Positions 54,801 to 64,000 of a stretch of 64,000 nt of DNA are shown here, piece after piece. Location: contig CAMGYJ010000002.1 in the NCBI GenBank assembly GCA_946122785.1, positions 16,008,839 to 16,072,838 on the forward strand. Direction: 5' to 3'. A program made the translations under genes and the position numbers. Every line of letters begins with the position of its first letter. The stretch's first letter is position 1. The notes below the pieces were generated by a model. The model worked only from the letters and a program-made list of their open reading frames with translations, was not told where the DNA came from and made no database searches. Source of the DNA: Linum tenue. Taxonomy: Eukaryota > Streptophyta > Magnoliopsida > Malpighiales > Linaceae.

Positions 54801-57688
54801 TGAAAGTCTAGGTCTAACAGTGACACAATTTCTTGGATCTCCTTTTTCACTGCTTCTAAAATTGGATTCTAATTGGCCTTTGTCGATCAGGTTCCTCACT
54901 TGCTGATGGACATGCAAAAGTTGGTTCTCAGTTGCATCCAGACTCTAAACCTGCACTTGCTGTTTCTAATGGACATGTTACTTTTCCTAACCACTTCAAA
55001 GTTCCTCAGGCTTTAAAGAGTGGACTCACCTTTGGAAGCTTTGAATCTAGTTCTAGCACTGGAATGAATTCCGGCAATGGTCACAACAGGGATGTCAAGT
55101 CTGCAAATGCTATTGAATCATCCGATGGGACTGCTGATTCTGCAAAGGAACCATCCAGGTCTGTGATTTAATACTTGTTAAAACTATCTTCTGTGATTAA
55201 GGGGTTGTTTGGTTTAGTTACAATGCATGTATTGTCCACAATGCATTGTTTTTTTGAATTTTCTGCACTAACAATACATGCATTGTTTGCTTGATGTGAT
55301 GGAAACTATCACTCAAAATGAGAGCCTGTGTGATCAACCATGAGTGATAGTACTATCTCTACTAAAACTTGAGATTGTTGAGATAGTTTTGAGGAGATTG
55401 TTGGGTTCCTTTTTTGTTTCAAGTATACCCCTAGTTATATGTATATGTTCTCATAAAAGCAAGGGCAAAAGTGACATTTCTCATAAAAAATAAAATAACA
55501 TGTTGAATACTAAAAGAACTATCACCAAAACCAAACAATGTAAAGTACATTACATCATTTTTCTTATTGCATGTATATTACAATGCATGCATTGACCACA
55601 ATGCATTGATTTAAGTATCACCAAAACCAAACGACGCCAAGTCTCTCTTTGTCTTCTATAAAGCGAAACGAGATGTCTTTTTTTCTAAGGAAAAGGTAAC
55701 AGAAGGTAGGCTTTTATTATATACATATAGCGTGCATGACATTCGTACAAGAAGTCAGATAGGAAATTGTTTAGTGTTTAATTGAAAGGGAAACAAAAGT
55801 CTTTGCTCAAGGAAAAGGTAACAGGACTTACCACATTGTGTGTGATTACGAAGATGCACTCCTTACCATTAGGGTAGTTTTATGGTTGGACCTGAATTGT
55901 TTAGAATAATCTGTTGCTAATCATTAGAGGGTAAGTATAATCTGAAATCACTTGGTGTCATTCTGTTCCCGATTACTTTGCAGTGGTCAGAATTTATCTA
56001 CTGCAGTGCAAATTGATCTTCCAGATAAATGCGAGTCAGAATCAGAAAATGTCCTCAAAGAAGTTGCATCATCAGTAGGCAATCCATTGCTTGAAGCAGA
56101 TCCAAAGTGTGACCAACCAAAGCAGGAGAGAACGCAAACTCTAGAAAGGCATCAAAGCCCCACTGCTCAACTTGCCCCAAATTATGGACTTGGAGTCTTG
56201 CCAGCCATGGAGGGAGTTCACAATGGGCAACTTGATGGACATGAGCCTCGAGCACGGGATGCTCCTCGTATCTCACCGTTTGCTGTAAGACTATAGTTCT
56301 CTGTTTACCCCCTTCATTTTCTATTCTTCTCTTTGCAATCTTTTTCGTTGTTGTAAGTCATGTTGCAGTCTTGCAGATATTCTTCATTTTAGTGCTATAA
56401 ATTGTACTTTGGTAATTGAGATGGCAACTCAAAAGTCTTTGTGCTAAGATAGAACAGCCTACTGAAACCGTTCCCAATTGTGGCGTGCCCATCCTAGTAG
56501 CTTTATTTTTCTGGCAATCTAGCTCGGCTTCATAGATTTTGTTTGGAATTGTGCATTTGTGGCTTCAGGAGGATCTGGCTTGTGTTTGCCGACCTATGTT
56601 TCTCTGTGGATTCCTTATATATTTAGCTTGACCTTAATCTATTTGATTACTGTGTGAGGGGGACTTGGCCTGGGAAATAGTTGTTTTGGCTGGATCTGAT
56701 GCTGTATTTCTTTAGCTGAAACACTTAGTTTCCGAAGTATTCAAAGAAGGGTCTTAGTTCCTGAATTGAGCTTTCTCTCTGTAGGGTGAAAATCTTGCAG
56801 TATCACTCAGTCCCAGTCCAACTCCACAAGGACAAAACTCGCCAGCAGCAGCTGCTTCTCCACAACCGATTCTGCTGAGGCCCCCATATCCACTTGGCTA
56901 TCTCCCATATCCACCTTATTTCAACCCCTATATGTTCCACCCAATGCATCAATTCTTAAGCCACAATGGGATGTCACAACAACAGCCATCAGCTGGCAAT
57001 CCATATATGACAACAGCAGCAGCTACTGCTCCAGGAGTGAAATTCCCTCCTCACCCACAATTCAAGCCAGGAACTGGTGCAGCAAACTCCACACCTATTG
57101 CACTTCCTCCATTGTACAGCTCATATGGCTCTTCCCCCATTGGATTCAGTCCTGGTCTAGCTGTTTCATCGGGTACCTCTGCAAGCAGTGAAGATCTATC
57201 AGCATCTCAGTTGAAGGAGAACCGTATTCTCTCATCAGGACCACCGGTTTGTTTTGTTTGTTTCCTCACCTTAGCTTATAAACACTTCATGCAATTTGTT
57301 GAATGATTTTCGCTTTCCTCCATTTTATGGTCTCAAGTCTGAGACTTTTGGTTTTTCTTCTTGGTCCCAACAGAGTGATGTTTCAGCCTGGATTGCACAG
57401 GGACAAGATTTATCCAGCGTGCAGCTGAATTCTTTGTATCATCTCTCACCACAGGGACAGCACCACCTTACATTCACTCCTACACCACAGGGTGCTGCTG
57501 CCCATGGCCCTTTTCCAGGCATCTATCCACCTCTGCAGACAATAGCTGCTCCTTCAACAGTGAGCCCATTGTTGCAGCAGCAGTCTCAGGCAATGTCTAC
57601 TGCATCTAACTCGGTAGGACCGCATCCAACTGCATCTTATCAGCAGCAACCTCAGCTTGCGCAGATGAATTGGAGCTCTTCTTACTGA
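51889..57688 (+). CDS. GIP1-like: GBF-interacting protein 1-like (DUF1296) protein
   Basis: Nine exons: 51889-52084, 52772-52815, 53421-53472, 53914-54043, 54152-54723, 54891-55158, 55984-56284, 56785-57246 and 57374-57688. All joins are GT-AG and phase-consistent, giving 779 residues. Residues about 17-90 are the GIP1 N-terminal domain (PF06972): ENARKVIHNIREITGKQHSD, EEIYAVLKDC, MDPNETAQKLLYL, DTFHEVKRKRERKKE. An RGG-like segment (GQGGRGGRGNYSG) follows, then a long Ser-rich disordered middle and a Pro/Tyr/Gln-rich C-terminus (PPYPLGYLPYPPYF). Arabidopsis GIP1 binds G-box bZIP factors and enhances their DNA binding. The gene is intact; intron 6 carries a MITE, intron 2 a long poly-A run. 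Confidence 0.92.
55201..55638. mobile_element. MITE in intron 6 of the GIP1 gene
   Basis: 438 bp with ends GGGGTTGTTTGGTTT and, complemented, GGCGTCGTTTGGTTT. The interior contains ACAATGCATG/CATGCATTGT-type inverted motifs near both ends. The flanking triplets TAA and AAG do not match exactly, so the target duplication has decayed or the end is off by a base or two. PIF/Harbinger-like by its termini. Confidence 0.6.
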
Positions 57689-58524
57689 AGTCAGTGGTGA
57701 ACCAAGGGAAGTTGATTTGAGACATTATTAGTTGCGATCTGAATGAATGTATATACAGAGTCGGCTCAAGGAACCGGTAAGTTGATTTCATAGGTGGGGG
57801 TTACAAATTGCTGACTAGTGTAAGGTGAAAAAAGAGAAGATGATAGGTCCAGGGTGTGATTCAGCTCAGTTTCCAGTTCTCATTTGCCCCCATCTCATTG
57901 AGCATGCTTTTGTTCCTGGGTAGAAGAGAGAATCATTCTGATGGTTTTTTTTTTGGTCTTTCCTTGGTGATTCATTGGGATACCCTACAAGAGAGAGGAG
58001 TTAGTTTTTAAGAGGTTGAGTATAGGTGGGATCAACCAAATTTTCCTTTTCAGAATATCTCACCTGTATATGAAATTTTGAGGAACAAAGAACAATTATA
58101 CAACTGTAATTGTCCGATTGATGCGAATGGAAGCTTTGTTTCTGCTTTGTTCTAGCATCTCCTTGTTCTGTCAATTCTGGGAATCCTTATTTTGTTCTCG
58201 TACTATATACTCTTGATGCGGAAATTGCTGTTTTTTCCTGGCTATATCTGACTTCTAGCTTGCCCTTAGGTGCAGAGTATCCATTATGATATGAAGTACG
58301 GAGTCGTATAATTTGAAAAACTCGACCTTTATGTTGCGGTAAGCTCCTATGAGAGAAAAATATGTGAGTAATTCTGTACATGGTTTTTCCTTCACTCGAA
58401 CAAAATTCCCAACAATGAAGATGCCTCTTTGTGAGGTAGTCTCAAGGACAGGCTACTGTTAGTGTACATTATTTTATTTACTATCTCTCTGTCTCTGTCT
58501 TCTTTCTACGGCTGAAATTAATTT
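57689..58524. other. Convergent intergenic region (two 3' ends)
   Basis: Holds the 3' UTRs of the plus-strand GIP1 gene and the minus-strand transporter gene. No other feature is recognised. Confidence 0.6.
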
Positions 58525-60257
58525 TCATACAGCATTGGAAGACAACAGAGAAAGGGTTTCAACATCTTCAGAGGTCTCCTCAGGAGTTGGTTCCAGCTCT
58601 GTCTTTGGCTTTGACAGTGGCAACGTCTGCTTCTGATGTGGGCCGGAGCTCTCTTTTTTGGTCTCCCTCAAGTTGAGCGAAGTGTAAACCGACATCCCTC
58701 CAAGCGCTACAATCGCTCCACAGATGCTGATAAACCCGGGATCCGACTCAAACAGTAGATACCCGCCTATCAAGATCATGCACGTCTTGAACTGTCCCAA
58801 CACTACATGAGAAGTCGCAGATGTTGCCCTGCAAGCAAAGAGTATGAGCATCCATACATGATTCCTTGTGTTATAAGTAAGAGCTTTTTCTACTCTGGAA
58901 GACTCACCCGAGGGCCAAAGCACCAGACCATTGGAGGAGAAAGCCAAGTAGAGCTGACATTAGAATAGCAGATGAGTTTTGGATATCCCACTTGAACAAC
59001 AGAGCACCTGGCGGGTCCAGCCATGGCATCAGTGCTAGCAGGAACAGCACCGTTACTGGCGTCGTCTTCCACATCAACCTATAAGAAGGAAGGGAATGAG
59101 TGAGTGGGGGGGAAGGTTCTGAATTCTTGTGATACTATCCAATAGTATCGTTCTTACGCGAGGGCGGTCCAGTTGGCTTGTTGCTGCAGATTCGACCACA
59201 GAATCTTGTTGATCGCGCTTGGAATTATCCAGGCGACGGCTATGCAAGCTCCAAAGAAGTTGAACTGCAAATCTGTCACTTGAGCAAGTGCCACACCTGC
59301 TGACACCACACCCAGCGCCACTACCTTGTTGCGAGAGATGGTTTTGTTGAAGAGAATGAACTCTGCAAACACAATGGTAGGCGTGACTGCAATCTTCGCC
59401 ATTTGATAGAACCCGATGCTGTTGTGATTGAGGCTGGCATTGGCGAGGCCAGAAGCGAACGACATGACGACCCCCAGGGAGAATATGGAAGTGTAAGGAG
59501 TGGACTTGGAAGGAGGCGAGACTGGGAGCAATGCCAGTGTCTTGAATATCCCTAGCAGCACCCATGCTACTGCGTAGTGGATCAATGTCAGGAGTATTGG
59601 GTAATTGAATCCCACTTTCACCATTACAACTTTGTTGGTCATGATTATCCCTATGGACACCACGAAATTGAATGTCATAGCTACGAGCGGCCCGCAGAAC
59701 CTCTGCTGCTGCCTCTTTGCTCCTTCCGAGGTTCGAAGATCGTTGTACAGCGTGCCTCTCAGTTCTTCTAGAGCTCGGCCTGGTTGAAAGGCAATCGAAA
59801 GGCACAATGCACCAATCAGGATGGTGAGAAAACAGAGCATGGTGCTAAATACGGTGAAAAGAAAATAATTATAGTTATGATCCACAACCGCCAATAGTTG
59901 GTTACATTACGGGTTTGGAAATCATAACAAAGCACCTAGAGATCAATGGGGGAACAGAGTAAAATATCACTACTTTGCTTGTTGGACTAAATTCTTACTT
60001 CTGGCTCACAAATTAATGCCAGTAAGATTTCTACCGAGGAATTACTTGCGAAAAGAAAGAAAACCCAGAAAAAGCAGAGCCCAAAAGGAGTAAAATTTGA
60101 AGAATCACATAAAAAAACCCATTACTGCAGATCTATAGTGTTAGGAATGTGAAGGAAAACAGAGGAAGGAGAAGAAACCTGTTTCGCCAGCGTCACTGTC
60201 TTTCCTCTTGATGAATCTCCTTGCTTCATTTCCCAGCAACGATTCTATCACCGCCAT
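58525..60257 (-). CDS. Nucleotide-sugar transporter (TPT/NST family)
   Basis: Four exons: 60179-60257, 59158-59779, 58908-59078 and 58525-58828, all GT-AG and in phase, 391 residues. The start MAVIESLLGNEARRFIKRKD is the first ATG. About ten hydrophobic segments are visible, beginning with PLVAMTFNFVVSIGIIMTNK, the usual first helix of the triose-phosphate/nucleotide-sugar transporter family (PF03151, DMT superfamily). Later motifs are GFYQMAKIAVTPTIVFAEF, LLGFLLQWSGALALG, ATSATSHVVLGQFKTC and GAIVALGGMSVYT. A cytosolic Lys/Glu/Ser-rich tail of about 50 residues ends the protein. It should exchange a nucleotide sugar across a Golgi or ER membrane; the substrate cannot be told from sequence alone. 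No lesion was seen. Confidence 0.9.
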
Positions 60258-60840
60258 TTATTCTAGAAATGTACCTCTAAGTATATAATGATAAGAGATG
60301 ATGTAAGTTTTCCCAAAACCAGAGGAATGTTAGATGCTCTGTTTTGGTTTTCCCCCTATTCCCCTGTTTCTGGGCTCTGCGGTTTTCGTTTCCGGCCAAT
60401 GTTCAAATAGTACGAATTAAATTTGAACCCACCATCATCTGGAAGAGGAAACGGTGATGACGATGGAGATGGATTCGTCTGGGGTTAGAAATGTAGTCTC
60501 AAATCAGGTGAAGAACAATGCGTAACGAGATTGAAAGGAAATGGAGAAGTGGGAGAAAATGAAAGAAGAAGAAGAAGAATGGGAAGGGTTAAAAGGAAGA
60601 TCAATTGGAAGGGAGAGGAGACTATCCCGAGAAGTGGCGGTGGCGGGCAGAGGAAGAAGGAAGAAGGAAGAGAGAGAGATATGTGGAGAACGAGAATCCT
60701 GCGTCTTTTTTCTATCTTTCTCGTCTCTCTCGCTGTTTCTGTTAATTCATTGTTGCTTTTCTCTAGGAGGAAGCCAAACTTCCAGAAATTTATGTTGATG
60801 AAAAGGAGAGGAGGATTGATAATTAAATAGTTAAATTGTT
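60258..60840 (-). promoter_or_regulatory. Upstream region of the transporter gene
   Basis: Promoter side of the minus-strand transporter. A strongly GA-rich tract at 60525-60690 (CT-rich on the coding strand) gives overlapping accidental plus-strand frames rich in Lys/Arg/Glu, which I do not accept as genes. No clear TATA box was found. Confidence 0.35.
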
Positions 60841-61682
60841 AGAGTGGTAATTATGATAGTGTACAATATACATCTTAATCATATAACACATTTGTAGTGG
60901 GCAATGGTTGTATTTGTACCTCTTTTTGTGTTATCTTGATTAAGGGACTGGATCAGGTGTTAAATATATGTGAGTTTTCACACAATTTTAACATCATACC
61001 ACCACCTTTTAGTTAGAGAAAGAAAGAGCCAAATGCTTTACATTATGATGCAAGTAGAAGTAGCGATGGCAAGCGGGGCGGGTATCTTAATACGCATACT
61101 CGTCCTACACTAAGAATGAATCGAGTCGGGTCGGGTAATACCTGTGTGGGTACGTGGCGGGATGAGTCGATCTATTTTCACATGTTACTTGAAAAAGATA
61201 AATGCAAAAAATTATTTTTCTGACAAAATGTAGTGAAAATACTCTAATGAATGAAAAATAGTGATAATATTACGGGGAATTGAGTTAACTAGTTGAAAGA
61301 TTAAATCTTGCACTTATGTAAAGTTTCATAGTGTTGTTACAAAAAAAGGTTTCATAGGGTGAAAATATGACTAGAGAAAAGCCCAAATTGGAGAAATAAG
61401 AATAAATATTGGCAAATTGAGATATGATGGGTCAAGAACGCGATTGGTCTGGGTAGGAGATGTTGGAAGTCGTGCCCAATGTCCTGCCCCATGCTACTGT
61501 GGGTTGGGTACTACCCGCCCTAGTGCGGATCAGTTTGGGTAATACCTAGTAGAAATAATCCATAATCGACCACAAAATCTGGTTGTATTATACTATAGCT
61601 GTTTGAGTGAGCTTGATCAACAATTATACAATTAGAGATTGGATTAAGCGTTGAAGACGAATTGTGTAGTAATATTTCCCCA
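60841..61682. other. AT-rich DNA with a decayed hAT-like remnant
   Basis: Near 61065 the sequence GCGATGGCAAGCGGGGCGGG and near 61490-61550 GGGTACTACCCGCCC resemble the ends of the GACCCG-rich hAT MITEs at 27.7-28.8 kb, but no proper terminal repeat or duplication can be defined. Otherwise nothing. Confidence 0.35.
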
Positions 61683-61691
61683 AAAAAGAAA

Positions 61692-63092
61692 GGCAAAATA
61701 CACTTGTGTAGCCAAAACTTTCACGTTTGTGCCACTTATAGCCACTTTTGGCGAAATACCACTTATAGCCATTTCCGTCCAATTCTTTAACGCTGTTAAC
61801 GTTAAGTGTGACTGGACAAATGGAGATGCTGACGTGGCAAACTCTTATCTTCAATTTTATTTGTAAATATACACGTGGATTTATGAAATGAAAAAAAATT
61901 AAAGAACAACAAAAACCAGCAAACACCATCTACATCTGGCTCCCTCGACCCTCAAGCCCAAGAGTTCATCCCCGCCACGTCATCTCATCTCCGCCTCACC
62001 AACACCTCGCCGTCCCACCTCCCCTCCACAATCAATTCTTCTACCCACCTCCGCCGCCGACGGCGGCGTCGGACTCCTCGGCTACCACCCCATCTCCACC
62101 CGTTTCAACAAACAAGCAACTCCGGCGACTCCTCTATCCAATCCATAACAAGAAAAAGAAGATTCGGTTCGAGTCATGTGAAAACCCTTACCATGATCAA
62201 ATCGAAGAGCTGCGGCAGCAGATTAACGATCGGGATGAGGAAGAGCGGCAACAGATTCATTCATGGTGAGTGGGCAAACAAGAATTGAGATTGAATTCGA
62301 ATCCATTCATGGTTAGTGGGCAAAATTAAGATTAGGTCAGGCGCTTACCATCTCCTCTTCTTCTCCTTTTCCTGAACAAACCCTTTGTTGAAGAATTGAA
62401 GCACAGTTGACTATGGTGGAATCGAGTTCAAAAAGATTCAGAAATTACGATCTTTTTCCCATGAGAATTCAGAAGGCTCTGCAAAGAAATCGAAGTCTGT
62501 CGACCAAAATGTGAAAGAAACTGAAAGCCAGCAGAGGAAGCAACCGCCAATAGATGATGACTTTCTGGACTTGTGAGAAGAAGACTCGGATGTTTTAGGG
62601 ATTGAGCGCGATTTAAGGTGGGATTGAGTGACAATTGAAGCGGAGGATGAGCATTGTTCACCGGCGCTCGCTGTTAGCCAGAGCAATTCGCAATCGGCAC
62701 AGGACGTCGGGAAATCGAAATTGGCGGAGAATTGGAGAAATCGAAGATATGGGATGGAATGGGACCGGAGAAGAGAGGGAGTCAGGGAGATAGAAGAAAT
62801 TGGGGGAAATTAAATTAAATTATTTATTAATATGACGTGTAATTATTAAATAAATTTTAATTGTGACGTGTCACTTTTGGCTTATTTGGCATTGACGTGT
62901 GCGCTGAGTTGGCGCCTAGTCAACAAACCGTCAAAGAAGTTGACGACGTTAGTGACACCGTTAAAGTGTCTAACGGAAATGGCTATATTTGGCACGCAAC
63001 ATCTTTAAAAAGTGGCTATAGGTGGTATTTCTCCAAAAGTGGCTATAAGTGGCACAAACGTGAAAGTTTTGGCTATACAAGTGTATTTTGCC
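61692..63092. mobile_element. Pack-MULE-like element with captured coding pieces
   Basis: 1401 bp with long inverted ends (over 70 bp, about 95% identical), starting GGCAAAATACACTTGTGTAG on the left and GGCAAAATACACTTGTATAG on the complement of the right. A perfect 9-bp duplication, AAAAAGAAA, flanks it (61683-61691 and 63093-63101). No transposase. The interior contains GC-rich, Pro/Ser-coding sequence (61930-62160) and exon-like stretches, as in a Pack-MULE. The high end-to-end identity indicates a more recent insertion than the MULE at 3461-5520. Confidence 0.8.
61930..62580 (+). pseudogene. Gene fragments captured in the second Pack-MULE
   Basis: Two stretches look like coding sequence. 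About 62030-62272 reads through a Pro/Ser-rich part into KKKKIRFESCENPYHDQIEE and then LRQQINDRDEEERQQ before TGA. About 62405-62577 reads GGIEFKKIQKLRSFSHENSEG and then a Lys/Glu/Gln-rich segment ending PPIDDDFLDL and TGA. Neither is recognised. The charged, low-bias composition is unlike the surrounding AT-rich DNA. They may be parts of one gene separated by a shortened intron. Confidence 0.4.
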
Positions 63093-63101
63093 AAAAAGAA
63101 A

Positions 63102-64000
63102 TGCCAACTAATATTGAGGAGTGGCTTAATTCAAACTTTTAATCAAATCCATTTGTTTTGGTAAATGTGTGTAAACAGCTGATCCAGTAACATATACTCA
63201 GTACGAGAAACAGTGTTTCCAATAATTAGGAGGCCTACTACAATGACATATGCTCATTCGAGTTGTCTGTCTTGCCTTCGGGAACACGCTACCTTAGGGT
63301 AGTGAATTGGCAAATATGTTGGGGTTGTAGACATACACATCTTGGCTGAGAGGACAAGCAAAGACTATCCCAATTCCATTGATAACAAGTCAAGAATATG
63401 GATCTAGTTTGGCGAGAGATCTTCTCTAGCAAGATAGAGAACCACCCATTTCGTTTTTCATTGAGATCGAGGCATGAACGATACTAAGAGGTCGAAAGAA
63501 GTGTTTGGATTAACAATCATAAAAATGAAGTATATATCAGACTTTGATGGCCAAAACCCGGACGAATTGAAGAGAGTTCTAACAAGATTTGAACAACTCG
63601 TCTTGACAAGATATAAAAGTTTGTTTGAAATGGAAAAACATGTTGGGATTTTTTAGTGAAGAGGGTACAAGTACGATAGTCCGAGACCGGGTGACCAGAA
63701 TTATGATAGAGTCGTGACTTGTGAACAACGTTCATTTTCCGAAAAGAATATTTCCACCCTCTACAAAGCCTTGGGTTACAGGAAATTTCTCCCGAGGATA
63801 AAACTATCACCACTTTAGGTTCTAGGCTCAAGAACTCTAAATCATACTTAGAAACTTTTGGAAGAAAGAAGAAGAATATGTTTGATGGTATGTCGCATCA
63901 TCCACCCCACACACATATTTGTAGGGGCCGAATTCATGCATTGTTTCATGAAAGGTTGTCTTTATCCATGCGAAAGGTTGTCTTTATCCATATGAAAGGT
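63102..64000. other. Right-end stretch, possibly decayed retroelement
   Basis: No convincing gene. Short frames such as 63474-63656 have no recognised domain. The last 52 bases hold a short tandem repeat, CGAAAGGTTGTCTTTATCCA, which may continue past the window. Confidence 0.35.

Noticed and set aside
59074..59805. 243-codon minus-strand frame overlapping the transporter
   Set aside because: Shadow frame of transporter exon 2 with no membrane-protein character.

Overview
This window is nuclear DNA of a flowering plant, probably a eudicot. Genes have introns with GT-AG borders, the unique genes have plant-specific or plant-type products, the intergenic DNA is AT-rich, and most of the sequence is transposable elements of typical plant families. 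There is no sign of operons, CRISPR arrays or rRNA genes. Exon models below were built by hand from the sequence: reading frame, splice-site consensus and phase continuity.

Four host genes are well supported. (1) Cytochrome c, three exons, minus strand, 7331-8961. (2) A seven-helix membrane protein of unknown function, minus strand, 24706-25911, with probable intron-bearing 5' leader up to about 27.4 kb. (3) A GIP1-type (GBF-interacting protein) gene, nine exons, plus strand, 51889-57688. (4) A TPT/NST-family nucleotide-sugar transporter, four exons, minus strand, 58525-60257, convergent with the GIP1 gene. Two further minus-strand units (about 1-2.8 kb and 20.5-21.1 kb) show plausible exons but no product I recognise.

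The rest is a layered transposon landscape. From left to right: a Pack-MULE (3461-5520) with a 9-bp target duplication, carrying a Raf-like kinase fragment, a BAHD acyltransferase fragment and two minisatellites; a hAT-type MITE (6140-6699); a young tRNA-derived SINE in intron 2 of cytochrome c (7991-8111); a very young Ty3/Gypsy element of the Tat type (10012-17708) that lacks protease and reverse transcriptase, carries a spliced antisense gene, and is saturated with the word GGCGCC; MITEs at 21613-22071 and 22680-23739; a tandem pair of hAT MITEs (27748-28779); a full-length L1-type LINE (29111-35078) inserted in the end of an older MITE (35085-35939); a Copia-like solo LTR (36664-37193); another hAT MITE (38558-39405); a Helitron 3' end at 42106 behind possible captured exons; a non-autonomous MULE (42410-44586) containing an array with telomere-like cores; a near-complete Helitron whose seven-exon RepHel gene is broken by a single stop codon (46155-51586, 3' end 51688); a MITE in intron 6 of the GIP1 gene; and a second Pack-MULE-like element (61692-63092).

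The most noteworthy points are the two gene-fragment-carrying MULEs with perfect 9-bp target duplications, the GGCGCC-saturated retroelement with its antisense gene, the LINE whose ORF1 tail overlaps the ORF2 start as ATGA, and the Helitron that landed about 200 bp upstream of the GIP1 start codon. I found no clear new multi-gene system; the novelty here is in the mobile elements.
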